From assembly GCF_001687625.2 (NCBI RefSeq), contig NZ_CP016538.2, forward strand, positions 2,076,501 through 2,140,500: DNA of 64,000 bases, written 5' to 3'. Source of the DNA: Planococcus maritimus (GTDB taxonomy: Bacteria > Bacillota > Bacilli > Bacillales_A > Planococcaceae). Shown one piece after another: positions 19,952 through 28,854 of this stretch. The stretch's first letter is position 1. Each line of letters opens with the position of its first letter. The notes beneath the pieces were generated by a model. The model ran no database searches, was not told where the DNA came from, and saw only the letters and a list, made by a program, of their open reading frames with translations. Both the position numbers and the translations under genes were made by a program.

Positions 19952-19987
19952 AAAAAGCGAGATGCCGCAATGGCATCTCGCTTTTTA
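19952..19987. terminator. Bidirectional terminator, MFS exporter / dapL
   Basis: AAAAAGCGAGATGCC-GCAAT-GGCATCTCGCTTTTT lies between the convergent genes and overlaps the dapL stop codon. Confidence 0.85.
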
Positions 19988-21100
19988 TCGTTTCTTGAAA
20001 TAGTCGTAGAGGAATGTTGGCATATATGCCAGGATGCCTTCATCTGGGATCAATTTGGCATGGTGAAGGCCGTAATCCGAGCCAACCCCTGCCCAAAACA
20101 TCAAAGATGGCAAACGTTCAGTAAAATAACCGAAATCTTCTCCTGTCATGGCCGCTTTACTACGAATAGCTTGAATGCCTGGAGCATCTTGTGCGTAGCG
20201 TAAAAACGACTCCGCGAGCTGCTCATTATTGTCCACTTGACGGTAGTTTGCTCCGTAATCGATTGACACTTGGCATTCATAGCCCGTCTCAATTGATCTG
20301 CACAACGCTTCAATACGCTGTTTCACACTTTCCATCGACTCCGGCGTCAAAGTACGAATAGTCCCTTCTAAACGCGATCGTTCAGCAATGATATTCTGCA
20401 CAGTGCCGGCTGACATTTTCCCAACTGTCACCACAGCCGAATCCATCGGGTCGACATTGCGGCTGACCACCGTTTGCAATTGCATGAGCAAAGCAGCTGC
20501 TGCCACCGCCATGTCGCGCGTCTGATGTGGGAAAGCGGCATGTCCGCCTTTGCCATGCAGGTCAATAAACAATTCCGAAGTATTGGCAAACAATAGCCCG
20601 GGTTTTGTCGCCACAGTGCCAAGGGGCAGTTCAGGCGCGATGTGTAAGGCGAAAAGTTCATCCGGCACCAAGTCGGGACGTTCCTGTTCAAGCCATGCTA
20701 GCAGCGGCTCAGCGCCGCCTGGTCCCTCTTCAGCCGGTTGGAACAAAATCACGGCATCGTTAGCGAGTGGATGCTCGATCAATTGCTCTAACAACCCAAG
20801 CGCAATCGCCATGTGAATGTCATGGCCACAGGCGTGCATATAACCCTCATGATGTGAAGCAAATGACAAACCCGTTTCTTCGCGTATCGGCAAGCCATCG
20901 ATGTCCGTACGCCAGCCGATTGTTTTTTCAGGCGAGTGACCTTTTACTTTGGCCACAAGGCCCGTTCGCCATTCAACCAGCTCGAGACGATCGGGAGCCA
21001 TTTGGGAGATGATCTTTTTTAAATAACTCTGCGTTTTGACTTCCTGAAACCCGATTTCCGGAATTTCATGCAGCGCTCTCCTGATTTGAATAAGATCCAT
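19985..21100 (-). CDS. dapL: N-acetyldiaminopimelate deacetylase
   Basis: A 371-residue M20 amidohydrolase. The chosen ATG at 21100 gives [19 protein letters not shown] and follows GAGG. Metal-site motifs are [11 protein letters not shown] and [10 protein letters not shown], and a dimerisation domain with [14 protein letters not shown] occupies the middle. It deacetylates N-acetyl-LL-DAP in the acetylase branch of lysine synthesis. It lies 10 bases downstream of dapH, the preceding step, as ykuQ-ykuR in B. subtilis. Confidence 0.9.
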   Translation of the reverse strand: MDLIQIRRALHEIPEIGFQEVKTQSYLKKIISQMAPDRLELVEWRTGLVAKVKGHSPEKTIGWRTDIDGLPIREETGLSFASHHEGYMHACGHDIHMAIALGLLEQLIEHPLANDAVILFQPAEEGPGGAEPLLAWLEQERPDLVPDELFALHIAPELPLGTVATKPGLLFANTSELFIDLHGKGGHAAFPHQTRDMAVAAAALLMQLQTVVSRNVDPMDSAVVTVGKMSAGTVQNIIAERSRLEGTIRTLTPESMESVKQRIEALCRSIETGYECQVSIDYGANYRQVDNNEQLAESFLRYAQDAPGIQAIRSKAAMTGEDFGYFTERLPSLMFWAGVGSDYGLHHAKLIPDEGILAYMPTFLYDYFKKR

Positions 21101-21110
21101 AAATGGCCTC

Positions 21111-21824
21111 TTACAGCTGGCGGAGTTCTTGCTTGATTTCCGTTTTCGAACGGGTTTTTTCATCCATCAGCTTCAATACGCGTGCTGGTGTTCCTCCAAC
21201 CACAGCATTCTCAGGAACATCTTCGATCACGACAGCCCCTGCAGCGACGACGGATCCTTTACCGATGCGGACGCCTTCCAAAACGACTGCGTTTGCGCCA
21301 ATCATGACATCGTCCTCGACAATGACCGGTGTAGCGGATGCAGGCTCGATGACACCTGCAAGTACTGCGCCAGCTCCAATGTGGCAGTTTTTCCCGACTG
21401 TTGCGCGGCCACCCATGATGACACCCATGTCGATCATCGTACCATCACCGATCACGGATCCAATATTGATGACAGCGCCCATCATGATGATGCAATTGCT
21501 GCCAATCTCAACGTTTTCACGGATAAACGCACCGGGTTCGATGCGGGAATTAATATTTTTCAAGTCAAGCATCGGAATCGCTGAGTTTCTGCGATCGTTT
21601 TCCACTACGGAATCTTCGATGACTGAAGCATGCTGCTCAAGTGCTTTTTCCACTTCAGCCCATTCTCCGAATACTGTCGCGTGATTGCCTTCTCCGAATA
21701 CTTTCGAGCCTTCGCCAAAGTTAAGCGCAGCTACGCCGTCACCTTTGACATATACTTTTACAGGCGTCGATTTCTTCGCATTTTGTATGTACGAAATAAT
21801 TTGATTTGCATCCATTTGTTCCAT
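21111..21824 (-). CDS. dapH: Tetrahydrodipicolinate N-acetyltransferase
   Basis: A 237-residue left-handed beta-helix acyltransferase. The N-terminus [21 protein letters not shown] matches B. subtilis DapH. The hexapeptide repeat region spans about residues 85-200 ([43 protein letters not shown]). It acetylates tetrahydrodipicolinate with acetyl-CoA, starting the branch finished by DapL. AAAGAGG precedes the start. It forms an operon with dapL. Confidence 0.95.
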   Translation of the reverse strand: MEQMDANQIISYIQNAKKSTPVKVYVKGDGVAALNFGEGSKVFGEGNHATVFGEWAEVEKALEQHASVIEDSVVENDRRNSAIPMLDLKNINSRIEPGAFIRENVEIGSNCIIMMGAVINIGSVIGDGTMIDMGVIMGGRATVGKNCHIGAGAVLAGVIEPASATPVIVEDDVMIGANAVVLEGVRIGKGSVVAAGAVVIEDVPENAVVGGTPARVLKLMDEKTRSKTEIKQELRQL

Positions 21825-21890
21825 TGATCAAAACCTCTTTCTCTCGTGTAATGGTGTTATTATATCTGATTCAGTATAATAATACATCCT

Positions 21891-22766
21891 TTAGCTTAAC
21901 AGAGTGGCATGTTTTTTGACAATATCGACAAATGCCCCGACTTGCCGAAGCTGGAAAGACGATTCATAGCCAATCAGCCATGTGTCCCGGGTCAATTCAA
22001 GTTCCTGTTCGCTATTCGTCAGCGGCACCGTATGGACATCTTCTGCCCCTGTGAGGGTAATCGATGGCAAAATTGCATAGCCGATTCCATTGACGGCCAT
22101 TTGCTTACACGTCTCGATCTGGTCGACCGTAATTTGGCGCTTCGGGTTGGAGGCGAAATGCTTTTGCCACCACTGTTGGATTTCCTCATAATAAGTGGAA
22201 TCGCTTTTAAATTGGATAAACGGCCGCTCGGTCATCATCACTTCTTCGAGCGAACTGATTTCTTTGTCGACCAAATACAAAGTGTCTTTAAATAAATGAA
22301 TCTTCGGGCCTTTCCAGTCGGTCTGGCCCCGAACGATGCCGATATGCGCTTCGCCGTCGTACAAAGCACGGACAATTTCAGAACTCCAGCCGGTGATCAA
22401 TTGCACTTTCGCTTCAGGATACAGTGTAATAAAATCTTTCAATACTTTCGGAAGCCAGTTCTGCCCGATAATCGATGCGCAGGCAATTTTCAAGGTGCCA
22501 TGCACTTTTTCACTTAAAGCATGCAGTTGTTCTACCATTTCTTCCCGCCGCACGACCGCTTCCTTTGCGTATTGGATGACTAATTCACCCGCAGGAGTGG
22601 GAGTTAAGCCTTTCTGGGAACGCACAAACAATTGTTGCCCCCACTCCTTTTCGATCGATTGCAATCGCTGTGATAAGGCTGGCTGCGACAGAAACAGCCG
22701 TTCTGCTGCTTTTCGCATATTGCCTTCTTCAGCCAGCACTTTGATAATCAGTTCTTCATTGGACAT
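21891..22766 (-). CDS. ccpC: LysR-type regulator CcpC
   Basis: A 291-residue LysR protein. The N-terminal winged HTH contains NMRKAAERLFLSQPALSQRLQ. The effector domain includes ITGWSSEIVRALYDGEAHIG and ERPFIQFKSDSTYYEEIQ, closely resembling B. subtilis CcpC (YkuM), the citrate-responsive repressor of citB and citZ. Its order relative to dapH and darB also matches. The start overlaps the 3' end of the frameshifted exporter gene by 11 bases, so the two may be co-transcribed, unlike in B. subtilis. Confidence 0.88.
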   Translation of the reverse strand: MSNEELIIKVLAEEGNMRKAAERLFLSQPALSQRLQSIEKEWGQQLFVRSQKGLTPTPAGELVIQYAKEAVVRREEMVEQLHALSEKVHGTLKIACASIIGQNWLPKVLKDFITLYPEAKVQLITGWSSEIVRALYDGEAHIGIVRGQTDWKGPKIHLFKDTLYLVDKEISSLEEVMMTERPFIQFKSDSTYYEEIQQWWQKHFASNPKRQITVDQIETCKQMAVNGIGYAILPSITLTGAEDVHTVPLTNSEQELELTRDTWLIGYESSFQLRQVGAFVDIVKKHATLLS

Positions 22767-24233
22767 CCGGTTTCACTCCTTTCAATCCCTTCAAGCCGAA
22801 AATTAGCAAAACACTGATCAAGGCACAGAAAAATGCGATGCTGTAAACATTGCGCAGTCCAAAAGCCAATGCTTCTTGCAATACTTGCTTTTCTGCTTCA
22901 GGCAATTTGGCGCGACTATCTATGCTTAAAATAGCGTTGACCGACTCCAGCGACAGACGGCTCCCCACATCATTTAGCCGGTTTAGCAGCGAGCTATTTA
23001 ATATGCTGCCGAGAAGCGCCACGCCAATCGTACTGCCAAGATTACGCATGAACATATTCGAAGCCGTAGCAGCCCCGCGCTTGTCGTAGGAAACAGCGGA
23101 TTGGATGGAGACGATAAAAGCGGTACTCGTCAATCCCATGCCGACACCGACGAAAAAACTCGACATCCCTGCCCATAACGGCCCAAATCCAGGTTGCATG
23201 AAAACAAACAACGCGGTTCCAAACAGCAGGAACGCTCCTCCAAGCAGCGAAGTGCGGAAATAACCAATGCTGATCAATAGCCTGCCGGAAAAGACCGAAG
23301 CGATTGGCCAACCGATCGACATCGTCGTTAACGTGAAGCCGGCGATTGCGGCCGGCTGTTCCATGACGCCGGTCACATAAGCCGGCAAATAGCTGGATAT
23401 GCCGATCAAAATAATTCCCGTTGCAAGTGAAACCAAATTCGCATAGCGGATCGCCCGGTTATGCCAAATTTCAAAAGGCATCATCGGATCATTCGACGCA
23501 CGCTCTGCTTTGACGAACCAAAACAAGAACAAGGTGCCCATCACTGCAAGCCCATAAGAAGGAGCCGAGAGCCAATTGAAAGACACGCCCCCTTCAATCA
23601 GCAAATACAAGACACTGCTCAGGGCAAGCGTTAAAAACAAGGCGCCTTTATAATCGATTTTCGCCCGTTCCGTGCGCACTGGTTCTTTTAGATAAATCAC
23701 GATGCCTAGCAGCGATAAGATCCCAAGCGGCAAGTTGACCCAAAACACATATTGCCAGCCAATCGTCGCCACCAAGACGCCTCCGATGGCAGGCCCCGCG
23801 ATGGCTGAAATGCCCCATACGCTGGACAAATACCCTTGGATCTTTGCCCGTTCCTCTGCGGAATATATATCTCCCACAATAGTCGAGGCAATCGGCATGA
23901 TGGCCCCTGCTCCCGCCCCTGGATAAAGCGAAAAGCGATCAATTGCTCCATCGAGTCCGCTAAACCGCAGAGTAATGACCCGAATAAAAACAACAGCATG
24001 CCGAAAGCAAAAATCGCTTTCCTGCCAACAAGATCCGCCAACTTGCCATATAATAACACCGTCACGGTACTCATCAATAAATAAGCAGAAAACACCCAGC
24101 TGTATTTTGAGAAGCCCCCGAGATCTGCAGCAATACTTGGCATGGCAGTCGAAACTATGGTCGCTTCAACTGCCGAGACGAACATCGCCAGCATGACTGC
24201 CAGTAAAATGAGTGGGCGTTTCGGTTGTTTCAT
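22756..24233 (-). pseudogene. DHA2-family MFS drug exporter, interrupted by one frameshift
   Basis: Two overlapping frames together encode a complete 14-span DHA2 (EmrB/QacA-like) exporter of about 492 residues. Frame 1 starts at ATG 24233 (MKQPKRPLILLAVMLAM, motif A GKLADLVGRK) and runs to FRFIQG; frame 2 continues with GAGAIMPIASTIVGDIY to 22756. The break is in a C/G run near 23914-23922: adding one G in the minus-strand CAGGGGCGG restores motif QGAGAGAIMP. It may be a real mutation, a slippage-prone switch, or an assembly error. It lies between ccpC and darB, which are neighbours in B. subtilis. Confidence 0.85.
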
Positions 24234-24261
24234 GTTATTCCCTTCTTTCACAACCAGCAGA

Positions 24262-24293
24262 AAAAAAGGCCTCAATGGATGAGACCTTTTTCA
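24262..24293 (-). terminator. Terminator of darB
   Basis: On the minus strand AAAAAGGTCTCA-TCCAT-TGAGGCCTTTTTTT, between darB and the exporter gene. Confidence 0.75.
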
Positions 24294-24299
24294 GGGTGA

Positions 24300-24743
24300 T
24301 TATCGTTTGAACTGGTATAGTTGTTTTTTTAATTGCTTTAAGACGATCCGTCTCGTTAAGATACCCATAAACATTCCATGGTCATCCACAACACACAGGA
24401 AATTCTGGTCAATCACTAAATCCAATGCTCTTTGAAAGCGGTCATTTAAATGGATCAGCGGCAAGTCAGTCTGCATGATCTCCTCGACTCGTATATTGCC
24501 TAGTTTCTCATATTCTATATGGTCCATTCCAAGAATGGCATCTGTGATGCGCTGGGCATTAATTAAGCCGTGAAACCGGTACTTCGCATCCAAAACCGGG
24601 ATGGCTGAATAGCCGGTCTTCGTCAAAACCAATAAAGCATGCTCGGCACTATTGCCGATTTGGACATGTGCTACTTTTTCGGACGAGATGACAAATTCTT
24701 CAATCGGGGTTTCTAGAAAATCTTTGCTCGGTAATGAAATCAT
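24300..24743 (-). CDS. darB: CBS-domain protein, c-di-AMP receptor DarB/CbpB type
   Basis: A 147-residue protein made of two CBS motifs (about residues 20-75 and 85-140). The sequence (KVAHVQIGNSAEHALLVLT, GYSAIPVLDAKYRFHGLI, FTRR-like LTRRIVLKQL) and length match B. subtilis DarB (YkuL), which binds c-di-AMP and, when free, stimulates the (p)ppGpp synthetase Rel. It occupies the ykuL position. Function here is by homology. Confidence 0.85.
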   Translation of the reverse strand: MISLPSKDFLETPIEEFVISSEKVAHVQIGNSAEHALLVLTKTGYSAIPVLDAKYRFHGLINAQRITDAILGMDHIEYEKLGNIRVEEIMQTDLPLIHLNDRFQRALDLVIDQNFLCVVDDHGMFMGILTRRIVLKQLKKQLYQFKR

Positions 24744-24840
24744 GTGCTCTACTCCTTTTGCATCGCATATGATGCTGAAACACTTCGATTACATCATAAC
24801 ATAATACGGTTCCCGAAACTATTTAATTGGGGATTTCGCC

Positions 24841-25608
24841 TTAAAAAGGAAACTTATTCAACCACTGTCCACCGTCTAAGGTCACGATTTCACCATTCAT
24901 ATAAGCTGCTTTTTCCGACATGATAAAAGCCGCCAGTTCTGCCACTTCTTCGGGTTTTCCAAGCCGTCCTAAAGGAACAGATTTCAAAGTCCGTTGCACC
25001 GCTTCTTGCGACTCAAACAATTTTTCCGCTCCTCCCGTCCGTTCGATTGGGCCAGGAGCAATTCCATTGACACGAATGCCGTATTGCGTACCCCATTCGA
25101 CCGCAAGCGTTCGAGTCAGCGACATGACCCCGGCTTTTGCGGCGGCAGAGTGTGCAACGCCAGCGCCGGCATTCCAGGCATATGTTGCCAACATATTTAG
25201 TATATTCCCCTTTGTTCCATTTTCAATCCAATAATTCCCTACAGCATGAGAACAAAAAAACGTCCCGTTCAAGACGATATCAATGACAGAGCGCCAGCCA
25301 TTTGGCGATAATTTCTCTGCATGGACGATGAAATTTCCGGCCGCGTTATTGACGAGGCCATCGATTCTCCCGAATTTTTCGTGAGCGAAACTGACCATCG
25401 CCTTAGCATGTTCGGGCTCACGGACATCCATCTGGAAAGCTTCCGCCTGTCCGCGTAGCGCTGATAATTTAGTCAAGGCCTCATTCAATTTTTCCATATC
25501 ACGTCCCGTAATGATGACGTTTGCCCCTTCAGCAGCAAATTTTTCTGCCATGTGAAAGCCCATCCCACTAGAACCACCGGTTACAATTATTGTTTGCTCA
25601 CTTAACAT
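24841..25608 (-). CDS. fadH: 2,4-dienoyl-CoA reductase, SDR family
   Basis: A 255-residue short-chain dehydrogenase. The NADP-binding motif is VTGGSSGMGFHMA with GRD after the second strand; NNAAGNF follows. The active-site lysine lies in HSAAAKAGVMSLT; the usual Tyr position is Ala/Ser-like, as in DECR-type reductases. It ends with DGGQWLNKFPF. It matches B. subtilis FadH (YkuF) in length and neighbourhood. It would reduce 2,4-dienoyl-CoA during oxidation of unsaturated fatty acids. Confidence 0.82.
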   Translation of the reverse strand: MLSEQTIIVTGGSSGMGFHMAEKFAAEGANVIITGRDMEKLNEALTKLSALRGQAEAFQMDVREPEHAKAMVSFAHEKFGRIDGLVNNAAGNFIVHAEKLSPNGWRSVIDIVLNGTFFCSHAVGNYWIENGTKGNILNMLATYAWNAGAGVAHSAAAKAGVMSLTRTLAVEWGTQYGIRVNGIAPGPIERTGGAEKLFESQEAVQRTLKSVPLGRLGKPEEVAELAAFIMSEKAAYMNGEIVTLDGGQWLNKFPF

Positions 25609-25734
25609 TTCAACATCCCCTTTTTTGAGTCTTATCTGCAGTTTTTTATCGAATTCGGTTTATGTACAGTGACTGAAAATTTTGATATGATAAGCAAAGA
25701 TTAATTTATCCACTATTGCGAAAGGAATGAGTCC

Positions 25735-26196
25735 ATGTCCCTGACGACGAAAGATTCGGAAATCGCTCAAGCTATCTTCACTGTTAACCGCCACGCTAAG
25801 ACTGCTCCTGACAACCAATTTCTGTATGCATTAAAAAAACAATCTTTGAATCTGATGATTCAACAAAAACGAGCTCAAAAGCTTGGCCTGCACTTCAGCA
25901 AAAACCCCCGAAAAAGCCAACAACAATCATCTGTCCTCGTAAAATGCGGTAATTATTATTTTCACATGCTTCCCAAAAAGGAAGATTTCCATTCGCTCGA
26001 GCATTTTGGTGACTTGGACGAATCCTATCGCAATCCGCCAAGCCGTATGAACCTGAAGCATGCGAAAGAATTGCTTCAAAATTATACGGGGCTGAAGCCA
26101 CAGGAAAAAAAGACTGCGCTCTCGGCTTTTTCCAAGCGCTATGAACCGAAAGAAACGAATCGTTTCTATACACCTAAAAAATCCTATTTCGATTGA
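25735..26196 (+). CDS. ykyB: YkyB-like conserved protein
   Basis: A 153-residue basic protein, similar in length and sequence to B. subtilis YkyB (about 154 aa): DSEIAQAIFTVNRHAKTA, LKKQSLNLMIQQKRAQKLGLHFS, HMLPKKEDF. There is no signal peptide or membrane span. The family has no established function; the high Lys/Arg content suggests a nucleic-acid or ribosome association, which is inference. It is divergent from fadH and the start follows GAAAGGAATGAG. Confidence 0.78.
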   Translation: MSLTTKDSEIAQAIFTVNRHAKTAPDNQFLYALKKQSLNLMIQQKRAQKLGLHFSKNPRKSQQQSSVLVKCGNYYFHMLPKKEDFHSLEHFGDLDESYRNPPSRMNLKHAKELLQNYTGLKPQEKKTALSAFSKRYEPKETNRFYTPKKSYFD

Positions 26197-26199
26197 TCC

Positions 26200-26230
26200 A
26201 CCGGCAAATGCATTTTGCCGGTTTTTTTTT
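26200..26230. terminator. Terminator, ykyB / dehydrogenase
   Basis: ACCGGCAAA-TGCA-TTTTGCCGGT followed by nine T on the plus strand, between the convergent genes. Confidence 0.8.
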
Positions 26231-26232
26231 GG

Positions 26233-27102
26233 TTATTTTTCCACAAAGTCAAAATGACGAATTAAGGCTTGTGTGCCGAAGTCACCATCTCCTCCACGTT
26301 CGAGCTCCTCATAGATGCCGAGCGATAACTTCAATCCTGGCAACTCCAAGCCCCATCGTTCAGATTCCTCTACCGCTATTTTCATGTCCTTGATGAAATG
26401 TTTGATATAAAATCCAGGTCGAAAATCGCCTTCTATCATTTTCGGAGCCAAGTTCGATAATGACCAAGATCCAGCAGCACCAGCTGAAATTGATCGCAGC
26501 ACATTCTCCGGGTCCAATCCTGCTTTTTTTGCATAAATCAACGATTCGCAGACTCCTAACATATTATTTGCGATATTGATCTGGTTGCACATTTTTGTGT
26601 GTTGTCCAGAACCGGCCGGGCCTTGGAGAATGATGTTGCCTGCAAATAACCGAAACAGTGGAAGCAATTGCTTGAACACGTCTTCCTCGCCGCCGACCAT
26701 AACGGACAGCACCGCGTTTTTTGCGCCGATATCCCCACCAGAAACTGGGGCATCCAGTGCATGCAAACCTTTAGCACGTGCTGCATCTGAAATTTCCTGA
26801 GCCAGTTTCGGCTGGGAAGTGGTCAAATCGACGAGCACCGTTCCTCTGCTAGCATTGGCTAATAAGCCGTTCTCGCCGAAGTAGATTTCTCTGACATCTT
26901 CCGGGTAACCGACCATCGTGAAAATCACTTCTGCATCTGTTGCCAGTTCCCGAGGCGTATCTTTCCATGATGCGCCTCGTTCCAAGAGATCGTCAGCTTT
27001 TTTTGCAGTTCTTGTAAATACAGAAAGCTCATGGCCTCCCTCCAGCAGATGGCGTCCAATGCTATTACCCATGACCCCTGTACCAATAAATCCAATTTTC
27101 AT
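26233..27102 (-). CDS. Beta-hydroxyacid dehydrogenase, 3-hydroxyisobutyrate dehydrogenase type
   Basis: A 289-residue NAD(P)-dependent enzyme starting at the ATG after GAGGAGG. Rossmann motif MKIGFIGTGVMGNSIG, substrate-binding DAPVSGGDIGAK, and catalytic lysine in SGQHTKMCNQINIA are all present. Family members oxidise 3-hydroxyisobutyrate, tartronate semialdehyde, glyoxylate-type or other beta-hydroxyacids; sequence alone does not settle which. It is monocistronic. Confidence 0.82.
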   Translation of the reverse strand: MKIGFIGTGVMGNSIGRHLLEGGHELSVFTRTAKKADDLLERGASWKDTPRELATDAEVIFTMVGYPEDVREIYFGENGLLANASRGTVLVDLTTSQPKLAQEISDAARAKGLHALDAPVSGGDIGAKNAVLSVMVGGEEDVFKQLLPLFRLFAGNIILQGPAGSGQHTKMCNQINIANNMLGVCESLIYAKKAGLDPENVLRSISAGAAGSWSLSNLAPKMIEGDFRPGFYIKHFIKDMKIAVEESERWGLELPGLKLSLGIYEELERGGDGDFGTQALIRHFDFVEK

Positions 27103-27169
27103 TTGATTGCCTCCTCTGTACTTCCATAATAGCAAAAATTATCAGTCTATTCACCCTTCTTTTTGGCAT

Positions 27170-27232
27170 AAAAAAAAAGGCCGATCCATAAAGGTCCGGC
27201 CACAAAAGGGGGAAATGAGAATGTTGCTGTGT
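27170..27232 (-). ncRNA. Candidate C-rich small RNA with Rho-independent terminator
   Basis: On the minus strand, TATACT (27241-27236) is followed by a short AC-rich 5' end, an unpaired pyrimidine tract (CATTTCCCCCTTTTGTG), a hairpin GGCCGGACC / GGATCGGCC and nine T. The tract resembles the C-rich seed of RsaE/RoxS-type sRNAs. The hairpin pairs better on this strand (G-U instead of C-A). It may have its own promoter (no good -35) or be cut from the 3' UTR of the 62-aa gene upstream. Confidence 0.5.
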
Positions 27233-27335
27233 TCAAGTATACTATGCCCTCTCCAAACAAGGGCTAAACCTCTTTTCAAAAAAACTTCATCACTTTTTGT
27301 AAGACTTACGACGCAACGGCATTTTTGCTTAGATT

Positions 27336-27524
27336 TTATTTTGATGGTTCTATCGTATATTCGTATTGTGTTTTGCCGTGATGGAATGCGGTTCCACGAA
27401 AATGCTTGAAGTCTTCCCTTTCAGTTAAAATCTCACGGAATTTCAGGAATTCCTCTTTCGGGATGTCGAGTGTTTCGATCTCCCCCGTTTTTAATCGTTC
27501 TAGTTCATTCGCATAATCAGTCAT
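27336..27524 (-). CDS. Small conserved hypothetical protein, 62 aa
   Basis: The ATG follows AAAGGGGAAC. The protein is hydrophilic and acidic (MTDYANELERLKTGEIETLD, then KEEFLKFREILTEREDF) and predicted helical in its first 40 residues, with a short C-terminal beta-like segment (FRGTAFHHGKTQYEY). There is no signal peptide, membrane span or Cys. I do not recognise its function. Codon use and ribosome binding site support a real gene. The transcript would run into the C-rich tract and terminator at 27170. Confidence 0.65.
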   Translation of the reverse strand: MTDYANELERLKTGEIETLDIPKEEFLKFREILTEREDFKHFRGTAFHHGKTQYEYTIEPSK

Positions 27525-27661
27525 GAAATGTTCCCCTTTCTTTTCGTTTTGTTAAAATGCTTCTGTTATAATACTATACGGACGAAACCTTACTCGTCCA
27601 GCTACATCACGCTTGACCCTACAATATGGGCAGCGTTGGTTGATTTTAGGAGGATTTTTTT

Positions 27662-28276
27662 ATGTTTACTTTATTAAAGCGCCATACGCTGATTTGGCTG
27701 TTGCCGCTTTCGCTTTACTTGTACCACTTGGCTTTCGAAAACACCGCCATCTTCTGGTATATGCACACATTTGCGATTTTAGTCTTGATGTCGATCGCGC
27801 TTGTTCATTACTCTGTATTCGATGAATTAAAAACCTGGAAATCATTAATATATGGCCTTGTGTTCGGTACGATCATCTATGCCATTTTAGCGATTGGCTA
27901 CCTGGTATTCGATGTCCTTCCACTGAATGTTGAAGGGCCTGTATCTGCTCTGCAAACCTTGTTTGCCCCGACTAGCATTTGGCATTACCTATTGCTGATG
28001 TTTGTTATCGTGCCTGGTGAAGAACTTTTCTGGCGCGGCTATATACAGCAGCAACTGAAAAAATATATGAAGCCGCCATTCGCTATCTTGGGCGCTTCGC
28101 TCTTATTCGGCATCGCCTTAGCTTTCAGCGGATTTTGGCCAAGCATCGTAGCGGGCGTTGTTGCCGGTGTATTGCTCGGCTTACTTTATGAATGGAAGCG
28201 CAGCATGCCGCTGCTCATCATCACTCATTTGGTGGTGCTCGTTCTCTTGTTCATCGTTCTTCCATTGCCACTGTAA
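27662..28276 (+). CDS. CPBP family intramembrane metalloprotease
   Basis: A 204-residue membrane protein with about six spans. Motif 1 is PGEELFWRGYIQQ (EExxxR, metal Glu pair); motif 2 lies in the next span (FGIALAFSGFW, with W in place of the usual His neighbourhood); motif 3 contains ITHLVVLVLL with a conserved His. The start ATG follows TAGGAGG. CPBP (CAAX/bacteriocin-processing) proteins cleave prenylated or bacteriocin substrates, or act in self-immunity; the substrate here is unknown. A short inverted repeat GGACGA/TCGTCC lies in the leader at about 27580-27599. Confidence 0.78.
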   Translation: MFTLLKRHTLIWLLPLSLYLYHLAFENTAIFWYMHTFAILVLMSIALVHYSVFDELKTWKSLIYGLVFGTIIYAILAIGYLVFDVLPLNVEGPVSALQTLFAPTSIWHYLLLMFVIVPGEELFWRGYIQQQLKKYMKPPFAILGASLLFGIALAFSGFWPSIVAGVVAGVLLGLLYEWKRSMPLLIITHLVVLVLLFIVLPLPL

Positions 28277-28298
28277 AGCAACGCCCGGATAAAAATAG

Positions 28299-28332
28299 AA
28301 AAAGATCCTCCCAAGCGGAGGATCTTTTTTTA
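28299..28332. terminator. Bidirectional terminator, CPBP protease / marR gene
   Basis: AAAAAGATCCTCC-CAAGC-GGAGGATCTTTTTTT between convergent genes. Confidence 0.85.
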
Positions 28333-28773
28333 ATAGGATAAGTCTTTGATCGACAAACCGATTTTTTTCATCAATTCGATGGCTTGTTCTTTTTCTTGAG
28401 TAGATAAAGCAGCCGTCAAGTCATGCAATTTTTGTTCGTGAGACGGGAAGATATCCGCCATAAATGCCTTTCCTTCTTCTGTAATTTCCGCATACGTAAT
28501 GCGGCGATCGGTCGGGCAGTTGACGCGCGTAATAAAGCCGCGCTTTTCCAACTTATCGATAACATAAGTAATCGATCCGCTCGCTAGAAGGATTTTTCCG
28601 CCAATTTTTTGTAGCGGCTGGCGCCCTTTATGATAAAGCAACTCCAGCACTGCAAATTCTGTTGGATTGACGCCGTTTTCCTGAAAAAATTGGTTGGTTT
28701 GTTCCGAGATTGCTTTATGCGCACGGGACAACACGATAAACAGTTTCAATGACTGCTTAATGTCTTCATTCAT
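28330..28773 (-). CDS. MarR family transcriptional regulator
   Basis: A 147-residue winged-helix protein. The recognition segment LASGSITYVIDKLEKRGFITRVNCPTD is followed by the wing DRRITYAEITEEG, as in MarR/OhrR/YusO-type regulators. The N-terminus has no conserved Cys, so a peroxide-sensing OhrR role is unlikely. It is monocistronic, downstream of ktrD with an 81-bp gap. Target and ligand are unknown. Confidence 0.85.
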   Translation of the reverse strand: MNEDIKQSLKLFIVLSRAHKAISEQTNQFFQENGVNPTEFAVLELLYHKGRQPLQKIGGKILLASGSITYVIDKLEKRGFITRVNCPTDRRITYAEITEEGKAFMADIFPSHEQKLHDLTAALSTQEKEQAIELMKKIGLSIKDLSY

Positions 28774-28854
28774 TTTCGTTCACTCATTTCTGCTATAATC
28801 ACTCGATTGCTTTAATTATATCCCTTTGCTGGCCGAATAGCACGCAAGGCCGAC

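Noticed and set aside
27107-27409. 100-codon plus-strand frame with GGGGGAAATGAGA before an ATG at 27221
   Set aside because: The apparent ribosome binding site is the complement of the C-rich sRNA tract; the frame overlaps the 62-aa gene and the product is unlike a protein.
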